A stretch of DNA of 19,932 nucleotides from Patulibacter sp. (GCA_031119595.1 JAVHXX010000016.1:1-19932); one strand, 5' to 3'. Numbered from the stretch's first letter, positions 7,549 to 14,064 are shown. Numbers and translations: made by a program. The notes: generated from the letters alone by a model not told the origin.

Positions 7549-7977
7549 ATGGATGACCAGGCCGTGACGTTCGCCAAGCTCGCTCCGTCGAACTCCCGGT
7601 TCCAGCGGCTGCGGGCCGAGCTCGGGCTGTCCGGGTTCGGGATGAACCTCATCACGCTCCAGCCGGGGCAACGCGGCCGGATCCACGCCCACGAGCGCCA
7701 GGAGGAGGTCTACCTCGTGCTCGAGGGCCAGCTCGGGCTCGGGGTCGAGGGCGAACACCACACGCTCGGCCGGTACGACGTCGTCCGGATCGCCCCGCAC
7801 GTGCGCCGCCAGCTTGCGAACGTGTCCCCGGAACCGGTCGTGATCCTCGCGATGGGCGCCTCGGGCACGCACCTCGACTCCGGCAAGGACGGGCGCGCGT
7901 GGGAGTCGTGGGACGACCACGGTCCGGGCCGTCCCACCGCCGACGTCCCCATGCCGGACGACATCGACCTCGCCTGA
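7549..7977 (+). CDS. Single-domain cupin protein
   Basis: A 142-residue small cupin. Motif 1 is visible as GQRGRIHAHERQEEVYLVLEG with metal ligands H46, H48 and E52 or E53. Motif 2 appears as GRYDVVRIAPHVRRQLAN, with H84 the fourth ligand. A bound Fe, Mn or Zn is therefore likely. Residues after about 115 are an Asp/Pro-rich tail. Start at ATG 7549; an in-frame GTG at 7540 is possible but overlaps the putative -10. It is divergent from the PKD gene. Small cupins range from isomerases to sensors, so the function is undetermined. Confidence 0.85.
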   Translation: MDDQAVTFAKLAPSNSRFQRLRAELGLSGFGMNLITLQPGQRGRIHAHERQEEVYLVLEGQLGLGVEGEHHTLGRYDVVRIAPHVRRQLANVSPEPVVILAMGASGTHLDSGKDGRAWESWDDHGPGRPTADVPMPDDIDLA

Positions 7978-7978
7978 A

Positions 7979-8021
7979 CGCCCCGCGCGCCGGGCGCGTG
8001 CCGGCTCGTGGTCGCGGGGCG
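7979..8021 (+). terminator. Inverted repeat after the cupin gene
   Basis: CGCCCCGCG (7979-7987) and CGCGGGGCG (8013-8021) are perfectly complementary over 9 bp, enclosing a 25-nt loop that holds a smaller GCCGG/CCGGC hairpin. It begins one base after the stop codon. Confidence 0.5.
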
Positions 8022-8052
8022 CCGTCGGTCGGCAGCGGCTGGCACGTCGGAT

Positions 8053-8076
8053 CGTCGAACGACGGTCCATTGGACC
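8053..8076. promoter_or_regulatory. Two short dyads upstream of the YjfB-like gene
   Basis: CGTCG-AA-CGACG (8053-8064) is followed by GGTCC-ATT-GGACC (8064-8076), with one shared base. They lie 46-69 bases before the start at 8122 in a locally lower-GC stretch. They could be a regulator site; both are short enough to arise by chance. Confidence 0.3.
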
Positions 8077-8121
8077 ATCTTCTGGGTTTACCTGGCGGAG
8101 GGTCCTGCCGATGGGGGGAGC

Positions 8122-8349
8122 ATGGGAATCTCGGCCATCGACTCCTCGTTGCAGGGCATCGCCAGTGCGCAGGCCCGCATGGATGCCGCCTCGTCCGTGA
8201 CCGCCTCGGACGGTCTCGTCGACGACACCGGCTCGGCCGTCGGTGCCGTGCTCGACATGAAGGACGCTCAGGTCCAGCAGTCGGTGAGCATCGAGATGCT
8301 GCGCAAGTCGATGCAGGCGCAGGAATCCCTCATCAACGTCTTCGCGTAG
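8122..8349 (+). CDS. YjfB-like putative motility protein
   Basis: A 75-residue helical peptide resembling the YjfB putative-motility family: a short N terminus (MGISAIDSS), a Ser/Ala/Asp-rich middle and a conserved-looking amphipathic C-terminal helix with MKDAQVQQSVSIEMLRKSMQAQ. The AVxxMKxAxxxQxxSVxxxxLKKxMDxQ style of this helix underlies the call. A Shine-Dalgarno GGGGGAG lies directly upstream with a short spacer, which supports this ATG over the longer frame from 8008. No other flagellar gene is in the window. The family's biochemical role is not known. Confidence 0.66.
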   Translation: MGISAIDSSLQGIASAQARMDAASSVTASDGLVDDTGSAVGAVLDMKDAQVQQSVSIEMLRKSMQAQESLINVFA

Positions 8350-8386
8350 CGCGCGCCGAGTAGCGCGCACCGAGTAGCGCCCGCCG
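8347..8386 (+). repeat. 14-bp tandem repeat starting at a stop codon
   Basis: TAGCGCGCGCCGAG (8347-8360), TAGCGCGCACCGAG (8361-8374) and a partial TAGCGCCCGCCG (8375-8386). The TAG of the first unit is the stop codon of the YjfB-like gene. The period is not a multiple of three. Confidence 0.7.
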
Positions 8387-8504
8387 CTCGCGAGAGCGCT
8401 GCCGCGCCGTTCACCGCGCCGCAGTTCGCACTCCGCGGACGGCGCAGCACCAGCCGCGCCGCGTGCAGCGCTGACGTCCGCCTCGGTCCGCCGGCGCGAC
8501 CGCC

Positions 8505-8939
8505 TCAGCTGCCGGCGCGTTCGTCGAAGCGCGGCAGGCCGTCGTCCGGGATCGGTTCCCACGGCGCGGCGTAGGCGACGAACTGGCGCGCCTGCGGACG
8601 GATGCCCGGGTCGCCGTCGATGGCGCCGAGCCGCACGAACACGATCTTCGGGTCGGCGGGGTTGACCGCGAACAGCGCCGACCCGCATTCGCCGCAGAAC
8701 TGCTTGATGTTGCCGTCGGTGGGCTGCCAGTCGCGGATGTGCTCCGCGCCCTCGGTGACCGTCACCGAGTCGTAGGCCGCCAGCGCCGAGGCCTGGGCGG
8801 CCGTGCCGGTGCGGTGCTGGCAGATCGTGCAGTGGCAGTACGCGGCGGCGACGAGCGGCTCGCTCACCTCGAACCGCACGGCCCGGCAGCCGCAGCCTCC
8901 GGTCAGCGCGGGGACGGTCGGGGCGTCGTCGGCAGCCAT
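8505..8939 (-). CDS. GFA-family zinc protein (CENP-V/GFA type)
   Basis: A 144-residue member of the GFA family (glutathione-dependent formaldehyde-activating enzyme/CENP-V fold), the usual length for it. All seven zinc-type cysteines are in place: GGCGC (C16, C18), YCHCTIC (C35, C37, C40) and FCGECGSALF (C82, C85). Most family members have no proven formaldehyde activity, so a specific reaction should not be assumed. No Shine-Dalgarno is present, but TAGGCT lies six bases before the ATG. It is a monocistronic minus-strand gene between two small plus-strand genes. A link to aldehyde or thiol stress fits the nearby aldehyde dehydrogenase but is inference. Confidence 0.92.
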   Translation of the reverse strand: MAADDAPTVPALTGGCGCRAVRFEVSEPLVAAAYCHCTICQHRTGTAAQASALAAYDSVTVTEGAEHIRDWQPTDGNIKQFCGECGSALFAVNPADPKIVFVRLGAIDGDPGIRPQARQFVAYAAPWEPIPDDGLPRFDERAGS

Positions 8940-8945
8940 GGGGCG

Positions 8946-8951
8946 AGCCTA
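8946..8951 (-). promoter_or_regulatory. Leaderless-type -10 of the GFA-family gene
   Basis: TAGGCT on the minus strand ends six bases before the start codon at 8939. There is no ribosome-binding site. Confidence 0.45.
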
Positions 8952-8975
8952 CCCGCGGCGCCGTGCCGGGACGTA

Positions 8976-9090
8976 CGGCCGGGGGAGCTGGGCGCCGTTT
9001 TTCGGCGCTCAGCTCCCCCGGGCCCCGGCGCGGTGTCTGCCGGGGGAGCGGAGCGCCGTCTTTTGGCGTTCGTGTCCCCGGGCTTCGGCG
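8976..9090. repeat. Two tandem palindromic (REP-like) elements
   Basis: Two copies of a roughly 55-bp unit (8976-9030 and 9037-9090, offset 60-61 bp, roughly 78 percent identical by eye). Copy 1 is a perfect hairpin: 8979-8997 pairs with 9003-9021 over 19 bp (one G-T wobble) around a TTTTT loop. Copy 2 keeps the outer CCGGGG and inner GCGCC stems but has a mismatched middle and a TCTTTT loop. Both end in GGGC-C/T-C/T-CGGCG. The layout resembles REP/BIME extragenic palindromes; no transposase is nearby. Confidence 0.75.
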
Positions 9091-9310
9091 GCGGCCCGGC
9101 TCGGCGTCCCATTCGCCACGGCGCCCGCGGCTTTGCCGCGTGCCGCTCGGCGTCGCTTGCGGGTTTCCCGCAATCGCCCCTGGGGAACGCCGCAACCGCT
9201 TCGTGGCGTAGTTCGTACGTGCCACGGGCCAGACCACATTCATGCCGAACAACGCGCCCGAGTTTGTGCGGCTTTAGGCAGAAGTGGCCGAAGTGCAGTG
9301 CAAACGTGCC

Positions 9311-9327
9311 AAGGAGGGTCGACCATG
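9311..9327 (+). promoter_or_regulatory. Strong RBS and ATG out of frame with the following CDS
   Basis: AAGGAGG (9311-9317) sits seven bases before the ATG at 9325, the best Shine-Dalgarno in this region. The frame it opens (RLYPGLRFDLHRRKV...) becomes Arg-rich and overlaps the better-supported CDS at 9386 in another frame. A TAA at 9344 in the CDS frame prevents simple extension of that CDS upstream. It may be a leader peptide, a frameshift or a base error. Confidence 0.4.
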
Positions 9328-9385
9328 CGGCTATATCCCGGTTTAAGGTTTGATTTGCACCGTCGAAAGGTCCGACACTTTCCAT

Positions 9386-9646
9386 ATGTCCGTATTGGCC
9401 CTCACGACGTCGCTCTTCAACGCGTACGACACCGCTGCCGTCGCAGCGGCGCAAGCTGCCCGCGAGGCCGCCCGCGCGAAGTCGAAGGCGGCGCTGTCCG
9501 AGGTGAAGCCGCTCGACAAGGGCAACGGTGGATCCTCCCGCGGGTTCGACAGCAAGGATTCGAAGGGGTCGTCCGCGGCGCCCGTCTCGAACCTCCAGCT
9601 GCTGCGCCGCGCGATGGACGCCCACACCATCGACGTCGACGCCTGA
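9386..9646 (+). CDS. Small Ala/Lys-rich helical protein of unknown function
   Basis: I do not recognise a family. The 86-residue product starts SVLALTTSLFNAYD, runs into an Ala-rich helix (about 13-41), then a Gly/Ser/Lys linker, and ends with SNLQLLRRAMDAHTIDV. Third-codon positions are almost all G/C, unlike the alternative frames, which supports coding. The C-terminal LLRRAMDA resembles MLRKSMQA of the YjfB-like peptide at 8122, so the two may be distant relatives. The ATG at 9386 has no close Shine-Dalgarno; GACACT lies six bases upstream. The good RBS at 9311 serves another frame, leaving the true start uncertain. A hairpin follows the stop. Confidence 0.6.
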   Translation: MSVLALTTSLFNAYDTAAVAAAQAAREAARAKSKAALSEVKPLDKGNGGSSRGFDSKDSKGSSAAPVSNLQLLRRAMDAHTIDVDA

Positions 9647-9657
9647 GCGCGGCCCTC

Positions 9658-9690
9658 GGCCGCCGCGCACGCCCGAGCCATCCGGCGGCC
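9658..9690 (+). terminator. Hairpin after the small Ala-rich gene
   Basis: GGCCGCCG (9658-9665) and CGGCGGCC (9683-9690) form a perfect 8-bp stem with a 17-nt loop, 12 bases after the stop. It has no T tract. Confidence 0.4.
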
Positions 9691-9781
9691 CGCGCCGCCG
9701 CGACGGCCTGATCGCCCGGGCCCCAGCGCCACGCCCCAGTCCCCAGGGCAGCCCTGGCCCGCCGCCACGCGACGTCCCGAC

Positions 9782-9811
9782 TTGGCAGAACGCCACTGCA
9801 GAAACTACGCT
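9782..9811 (+). promoter_or_regulatory. Promoter of the aldehyde dehydrogenase gene
   Basis: TTGGCA (9782-9787; 5 of 6 to TTGACA), an 18-bp spacer and TACGCT (9806-9811), six bases before the ATG. Transcription should begin at the start codon, giving a leaderless mRNA. Confidence 0.55.
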
Positions 9812-9817
9812 CGCGTG

Positions 9818-11356
9818 ATGACGAGCACAGCGGCAAGCGCCACCGCCGACGCGATCGACGCGGACTACCCGCAGATCGCCGTCGAGAACCCGGCGACGGG
9901 GCAGACGATCGGGCACGTCCCGAACCTCGACGCCGCCGCGATCACGCGGATCGTCGACCGGGCCCGCGAGGCCCAGCCGGCCTGGAATGCCCTCGGGTAC
10001 AAGGGCCGCGCGAAGCTCATGTACGCGCTGCGCACCTGGCTCGTCGCGAACCGCAACACGGTCATCGACGCGATCGTCGCCGAGAACGGCAAGACCCGTG
10101 AGGACGCCCTCCTCGCCGAGCTCTACTACCTCGTCGACTCCCTCGGGTACTGGAGCAAGAAGGCGCCGAAGTACCTGAAGGACGAGACCCTCCGCACGCA
10201 CTCGCCGTTCCTGTTCGGCCGCAAGCTGCTCGTCCGGCATGAGCCGCTCGGCGTGGTCGGCGTGATCGCGCCGTGGAACTACCCGCTCACGCTGTCGATG
10301 GGCGACGCCGTCCCGGCGCTCCTCGCCGGCAACAGCGTCGTGATCAAGCCGAGCGATGTCACGCCGCTCGCCACGAAGCTGCTCGTCGACGCCGCCCGTG
10401 AGGTCGGATTCCCCGAGGGCGTCCTCACCCTCGCCACCGGCGATGGCACGACCGGCGCGGCGCTCGTCGACGTCGCCGACATGATCATGTTCACGGGCTC
10501 CACGGCCACGGGCCGCAAGATCGGCGCACGCTGCGGCGAACGGCTCATCCCCTGCTCGCTCGAACTCGGCGGCAAGGACCCGCTCATCGTCCTCGAGGAC
10601 GCCGACGTGGGCCGCGCCGCGAACGTCGCCGTCGAGTGGGCGATGCGCAACGCCGGGCAGATCTGCCTGTCGGTCGAACGTGCCTACGTGGTCGAGCCGG
10701 TCTACGACGAGTTCGTCCGTCGGGTCACCGAGCAGGTCAAGGCGCTGCGGCAGGGCGTGCCCGAGGGCGCCGGTTCGGTCGATGTCGGCGCGATCACCTT
10801 CGCCCCGCAGATCGACACGATCGAGCGGCACGTGAAGGACGCCGTCGACAAGGGCGCGAAGGTCGTCGCCGGCGGCAAGCGCGGGCCCGGCCCCGGCCGG
10901 TTCTACGAGCCGACCGTGCTCGTCGACGTCGATCACTCGATGGCCTGCATGACCGAGGAGACGTTCGGCCCGACCCTTCCGATCATGAAGGTCGCCGACG
11001 AGGCCGAGGCGATCCGCCTCGCGAACGACTCCGAGTACGGACTCGGTTCGAGCGTGTTCACGAAGGACCTCGCCCGCGGCCGCCGCGTCGCCGAGCAGCT
11101 CCGCGCGGGCAACACGTGCGTCAACGACGCGATCATGCACTACCTCGGCCAGGAGGCGCCGATGGGCGGCGCGAAGGATTCCGGCCTCGGCGCGCGCCAC
11201 GGCGCGAACGGCATCCGCAAGTACTGCCAGGCCCACACGATCCTCGTGAGCCGCTGGGTGCTCCGCCACGAGCTCACGATGTTCCCCAACACGAAGGCGC
11301 GCAGCAAGCTCCTCGAGCAGGTGATGGTCCTGCTCTGGGGCAAGAAGCGCTTCTAG
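9818..11356 (+). CDS. Aldehyde dehydrogenase (NAD(P)-dependent, ALDH superfamily)
   Basis: A 512-residue ALDH that should oxidise an aldehyde to its acid. The key residues are present: N154 in APWNYPLTLS, the cofactor-loop FTGSTATGRK starting at 225, the general base E249 in LELGGKDP, and the catalytic C283 in NAGQICLSVERAYV. E249 and C283 are 34 residues apart, as in the family. The C terminus continues about 30 residues past the usual end with a hydrophobic/basic tail (LLEQVMVLLWGKKRF), which could be an amphipathic membrane-contact helix. It resembles the succinate-semialdehyde/broad-specificity branch, but the substrate is not fixed by sequence. The start at 9818 is supported by the promoter spacing. 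It stands alone, convergent with the next gene. Confidence 0.95.
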   Translation: MTSTAASATADAIDADYPQIAVENPATGQTIGHVPNLDAAAITRIVDRAREAQPAWNALGYKGRAKLMYALRTWLVANRNTVIDAIVAENGKTREDALLAELYYLVDSLGYWSKKAPKYLKDETLRTHSPFLFGRKLLVRHEPLGVVGVIAPWNYPLTLSMGDAVPALLAGNSVVIKPSDVTPLATKLLVDAAREVGFPEGVLTLATGDGTTGAALVDVADMIMFTGSTATGRKIGARCGERLIPCSLELGGKDPLIVLEDADVGRAANVAVEWAMRNAGQICLSVERAYVVEPVYDEFVRRVTEQVKALRQGVPEGAGSVDVGAITFAPQIDTIERHVKDAVDKGAKVVAGGKRGPGPGRFYEPTVLVDVDHSMACMTEETFGPTLPIMKVADEAEAIRLANDSEYGLGSSVFTKDLARGRRVAEQLRAGNTCVNDAIMHYLGQEAPMGGAKDSGLGARHGANGIRKYCQAHTILVSRWVLRHELTMFPNTKARSKLLEQVMVLLWGKKRF

Positions 11357-11377
11357 TCGAGGCGCGCCCTGCGACGT

Positions 11378-11998
11378 CTATGCCGGCCGGTACGCCGAGC
11401 CGGCGGCGTCGCGTACCCACGCCCCTTCGCCGGTGCGGAACACGCCGGCGAGCTCGGGCCACCGGTCGACGAGCTCACCGAGCGAGACTGCCGCGGACGC
11501 CTCCGGCGGTTGCTGGTCGAGGGCCGCGAACCAGATCCAGTCGCCGGCCGGGTCGTCGCCCGGGGCGGTGAAGATGAGCGCGAGCGGCGGCTCGTCCTCG
11601 TCGACGATGCGTGCGTCGATGATCGCCTCGGCCTGCGGGTCGTAGCCGAGTTCGTCGGCGGTGTAGAGCAACGCGACCACGTGCTCTGCCCCGAACGCGA
11701 CCGGGTCGCCGTACGCGAGATCCGGGGTGTGTTCGGGGTCGTCGTCGACGGTGCCGACGTACCCGCCGTCGACGGTCTCCGTGACCCGCACCCAGAGCTG
11801 CTCGGCCGCGGGCGGTGTGCCGGTCTCGTCGTCACGGCCCGCCTCGGATCCGGAGGCCACGAAGCTGAGCTTCGCCGCCTCCCCGACGCGGATGTCGTCC
11901 CGGTGCTCACGCGGCGGGACGAAGAAGCTCCGCGGGTATTCGCGGCTGAGTGCCTCGCCGTCCTCGAGCGACCAGCCGGCCTCGCCCGCGTCGCTCAT
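11378..11998 (-). CDS. DUF2314-like hypothetical protein
   Basis: A 206-residue acidic cytosolic protein. The stretch VGEAAKLSFVA, then EQLWVRVTETVDGGYVGTVD and DDPEHTPDLAYGDPVAF (about residues 38-105) matches the DUF2314 pattern, in which a WvxVtE strand is followed by G-x-LxNxP and GdxVxF. The second half (LIFTAPGDDPAGDWIWFAALDQ, then LGELVDRWPELAGVF) is not assigned. Its ATG overlaps the stop of the upstream thiamine-binding gene as ATGA, so the two are translationally coupled in one operon. Proteins of this type are often found as accessory or immunity-like modules, but no toxin partner is present here. Confidence 0.68.
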   Translation of the reverse strand: MSDAGEAGWSLEDGEALSREYPRSFFVPPREHRDDIRVGEAAKLSFVASGSEAGRDDETGTPPAAEQLWVRVTETVDGGYVGTVDDDPEHTPDLAYGDPVAFGAEHVVALLYTADELGYDPQAEAIIDARIVDEDEPPLALIFTAPGDDPAGDWIWFAALDQQPPEASAAVSLGELVDRWPELAGVFRTGEGAWVRDAAGSAYRPA

Positions 11999-12315
11999 GC
12001 GTCCGGCGTGTCGGCGAGGCGTCGCTCGACCGAGTCGACCTTGTCCTGGAGCGTCTGCTCGGGCTTGTCGCGGCGCTCGTCGAGCTTGAGCACGGTGTAG
12101 ACCCGCGGCACGCCGAGCTCGAACGGCACCGCATGGAGCTCGCCGACGATCGCGAGGATGTCGGCGGTCGACCCCTCGAGCGAGGTGCCCATCGCGTGCA
12201 TCACGTACCGCACGCGGTCCTGGGCGGCGAGGTGCCGCTGGATCTCCGCGACGTACGCGCTCGCGCTCGCCTCCGGTCGTCCGAGGGCCAGCACGGTGAG
12301 GTCTGCGGTCGCCAT
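11995..12315 (-). CDS. MTH1187/YqgV-family thiamine-binding protein
   Basis: A 106-residue protein of the MTH1187 (DUF77, Thiamine_BP) family, a ferredoxin-like fold that binds thiamine or a related ligand. Recognisable blocks are the first strand LTVLALG, the helix SAYVAEIQRHLA, the signature YVMHAMGTSLEG and VPRVYTVLKLDERRDKPE, then LQDKVDSVE, all collinear with the family over its usual length of about 100 residues. TAGCGT lies seven bases before the ATG. A GGAGG is present but only one base from the start, probably too close to work. It is first in a two-gene operon; it could sequester or sense thiamine in the cytosol. Confidence 0.9.
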   Translation of the reverse strand: MATADLTVLALGRPEASASAYVAEIQRHLAAQDRVRYVMHAMGTSLEGSTADILAIVGELHAVPFELGVPRVYTVLKLDERRDKPEQTLQDKVDSVERRLADTPDA

Positions 12316-12322
12316 GCCTCCG

Positions 12323-12328
12323 ACGCTA
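12323..12328 (-). promoter_or_regulatory. -10 of the thiamine-binding operon
   Basis: TAGCGT on the minus strand, seven bases from the start codon at 12315, in a divergent gap of only 49 bp. Confidence 0.4.
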
Positions 12329-12352
12329 CCCGGCGACGCGCGCCACCGGGGC

Positions 12353-12358
12353 TACGAT
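12353..12358 (+). promoter_or_regulatory. -10 of the DUF1345-like gene
   Basis: TACGAT, six bases before the GTG at 12365, with no Shine-Dalgarno. It helps to select that GTG as the start. Confidence 0.45.
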
Positions 12359-12364
12359 CGCGGC

Positions 12365-13045
12365 GTGTCGCACCGACTGCGTTATGAGGCCCAGCGGGTC
12401 CAGGCCCGCGTCGAGCAGGGAGAGCCCTACTGGCCGGCGTTCGTCTGCCTCGCGGTGGCGGTCGCCCTGAACCTCGCGCTCGCCGACCGGGTCACGGTCG
12501 GGCCGTGGTGGCTCGTGCCGGCGGTCGGGGCCGTCGCCCTCGTGGCGCTCGCGATCGTCGCGCCGACCCGCGCCACCCATCACGTGCGCCGCGTGCGCAC
12601 GCTCGCGATCTGCATCACGGCGGCCGTCACGCTCACGAACGTGGTCCAACTCGTGCTGCTCGCGCACTACCTCATCGACGGTGGCGACGCCGGCGGGCAC
12701 TCGCTGATCGTCTCGGGCGTGGCGCTGTGGCTGACGAACGTGCTGCTGTTCGGGGTCTGGTACTGGGAGATGGACCGCGGTGGCCCGGTCGCACGGTTCC
12801 AGCACCCGGACAACCACGCGGACTTCATGTTCCCCCAGATGGACAACCCCCACTACGCCCCGCCGAACTGGCGACCCGGCTTCGGGGATTACCTCTACAC
12901 GTCGCTCACGGCCGCGACCGCGTTCTCCCCGACCGACACGATGCCGCTCACGCAGACCGCCAAGCTCGTGATGGCGGTCCAGTCGACCACGGCGTTCGCG
13001 ACGATCGGTCTCGTGATCGCCCGCGCGGTGAACATCCTCGGCTGA
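12365..13045 (+). CDS. DUF1345-like integral membrane protein
   Basis: A 226-residue membrane protein with about five hydrophobic segments (approximately 22-40, 47-66, 80-103, 113-134, 201-223). Between the last two lies a polar loop rich in His/Asp/Pro, then GFGDYLYTSLTAATAFSPTDT (173-193), which looks like a re-entrant segment similar to those of pore-loop ion channels. Overall layout fits DUF1345 or a close relative common in Actinobacteria. The GTG start is set by the -10 spacing and by the basic N-terminal helix preceding the first segment. It shares a 49-bp divergent region with the thiamine-binding operon. Transport or channel activity is a guess from topology. Confidence 0.72.
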   Translation: MSHRLRYEAQRVQARVEQGEPYWPAFVCLAVAVALNLALADRVTVGPWWLVPAVGAVALVALAIVAPTRATHHVRRVRTLAICITAAVTLTNVVQLVLLAHYLIDGGDAGGHSLIVSGVALWLTNVLLFGVWYWEMDRGGPVARFQHPDNHADFMFPQMDNPHYAPPNWRPGFGDYLYTSLTAATAFSPTDTMPLTQTAKLVMAVQSTTAFATIGLVIARAVNILG

Positions 13046-13046
13046 C

Positions 13047-13081
13047 ACGGGCGGCGCGGCGCACCGGTGGCGCGGGCCCGT
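13047..13081. terminator. Hairpin between convergent genes
   Basis: ACGGGC (13047-13052) and GCCCGT (13076-13081) pair around a GC-rich interior that includes the self-complementary CACCGGTG (13062-13069). It fills the 40-bp gap between two facing stop codons. Confidence 0.45.
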
Positions 13082-13085
13082 CGGA

Positions 13086-13367
13086 CTAGAGCGTGCCGGT
13101 CTCGAGCTCTTCGAGGTAGTGGAAGTCCGGGGCCTTCACGCCGGCGTCGAGTCGGATCTGCACGAGCTCGGGCGACTCGAAGAAGGCGCGGGCGTCGGCG
13201 ACGGAGCTCCACTCGGAGTGGTGCACGACCAGGTTCGGGTCGGCGTGGTCGCGCAGGAGCTGGAAGCGGCGTTCGCCGGCGGCCTTGCGGATGCCCGCGG
13301 CATCGTCGAACACCTGCTTCCAGGCGGCGTAGTCGTCGACTTCGTGGACGATCAGGACCCAGCTCAT
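13086..13367 (-). CDS. Small ABM-type monooxygenase-like protein
   Basis: A 93-residue protein with the dimeric alpha/beta-barrel layout of the antibiotic-biosynthesis-monooxygenase (ABM/Dabb) superfamily: strand SWVLIVHEVDD, helix YAAWKQVFDDAAGIRKAAG, strand FQLLRD, then NLVVHHSEWSSVADARAFFESPELVQIRLDAGV. The EWxSxxDARAFFxSPEL phrase is typical. Such proteins oxygenate or simply bind aromatic or small molecules. Start at ATG 13367; the longer frame upstream enters the TetR gene. It lies 46 bp downstream of that TetR gene on the same strand and may be co-transcribed with it, placing it in the exporter circuit. Confidence 0.78.
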   Translation of the reverse strand: MSWVLIVHEVDDYAAWKQVFDDAAGIRKAAGERRFQLLRDHADPNLVVHHSEWSSVADARAFFESPELVQIRLDAGVKAPDFHYLEELETGTL

Positions 13368-13413
13368 GCGCGCTGGACCCCGGCGATGCTCGGCCCGGGA
13401 GTGGAGGTCGCGC

Positions 13414-14004
13414 TCACGAGGGCTTGTAGCGGAGGCCGTCGAGGGCGACGTCGAGGATCTGGTGGATCGCCTCGGGCGTCTGGCCGCGGATCGTCGCGAT
13501 GCCCGACACCATCGGGCCGACCTCGCTGAAGGACGTGTCCCGGCGGACCACGCCGGCTTCCTGGGCGCGCGTGATGAGGTCGTCACCGACGCGCGTGATC
13601 GCGGTGCGGACCTCGTTGAAGACGGCGGCGTCGCGCTGGACGTACGTGAGGAGTTCCTCGGCGACGGCGCGCTTCGTGACGGCGTAGCCGACGAAGTCGT
13701 GGAGCCACTTCACGAGGGCGTCCCACGGCTCGAGGTCGTCGAGCTGGGTCGCCGACTTCGCGATCGCCTCGAACTCGTCGAAGTAGACCGCCTCGAGGAG
13801 GTTCTGACGGGTGGGGAAGTGGCGGTACAGGGTGCCGATGCCCACCCCGGCGCGACGGGCGATGTCCTCCAGGGAGGCGCCGGCGCCGTCCTCCGTGAAC
13901 GCCTCGCGGGCCGCCGTGAGGAGCTTCTGGTAGTTGCGGAGGGCGTCCGCACGCTTCGGCTTGGCGGGGGTCGGGACGGCGGGCTGTGTGGTGGTCTCGG
14001 ACAT
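13414..14004 (-). CDS. TetR-family repressor of the divergent MFS exporter
   Basis: A 196-residue TetR protein. After a disordered Thr/Pro/Lys tail (1-22), the DNA-binding domain has NYQKLLTAAREAFTEDGA, then ASLEDIARRAGVGIGTLYRHF and PTRQNLLEAVY (helix-turn-helix at about 44-65). The C-terminal domain is of the common type seen in drug-responsive TetRs. The ATG at 14004 faces the exporter across a 216-bp region holding three GGAGG-N3-CCTCC palindromes, its most likely binding sites. Autorepression and control of the pump are expected. The ABM-like gene follows on the same strand. Confidence 0.92.
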   Translation of the reverse strand: MSETTTQPAVPTPAKPKRADALRNYQKLLTAAREAFTEDGAGASLEDIARRAGVGIGTLYRHFPTRQNLLEAVYFDEFEAIAKSATQLDDLEPWDALVKWLHDFVGYAVTKRAVAEELLTYVQRDAAVFNEVRTAITRVGDDLITRAQEAGVVRRDTSFSEVGPMVSGIATIRGQTPEAIHQILDVALDGLRYKPS

Positions 14005-14036
14005 GGGGCTTGAGCGTTTCCGCGCCCAGGATCTGA

Positions 14037-14055
14037 AGCGGAGGCATCCTCCGCT
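14037..14055. promoter_or_regulatory. Operator 1 (GGAGG-N3-CCTCC palindrome)
   Basis: AGCGGAGG-CAT-CCTCCGCT is a perfect palindrome with 8-bp arms, the most extended of the three and the nearest to the TetR gene (centre 14046). Confidence 0.8.
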
Positions 14056-14064
14056 ATGTTGATA

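Larger units (their letters stand above)
8940..9385. other. Gene-free region with hairpins
   Basis: This 446-bp gap between divergent genes holds the GFA promoter, two diverged tandem palindromic elements (8976-9090), a perfect TTGCGGG-TTT-CCCGCAA hairpin (9157-9173), and a locally lower-GC stretch (about 9225-9385) with a strong RBS-like site and a misplaced ATG. Open frames through it show no recognisable protein. Confidence 0.6.

Noticed and set aside
6044..7567. 507-aa plus-strand open frame opposite the PKD gene
   Set aside because: The minus-strand frame has a signal peptide and three PKD repeats; the plus frame is Arg/Gly-rich shadow.
8107..8114. GCCGATGG resembling a sigma-28 -10 before the YjfB-like gene
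   Set aside because: It overlaps the Shine-Dalgarno, would put the start site at the ATG, and has no TAAA-type -35 at the right distance.
8903..11269. 788-aa minus-strand frame opposite the aldehyde dehydrogenase
   Set aside because: It runs antisense through a clear ALDH with all catalytic residues and through the palindromic elements.
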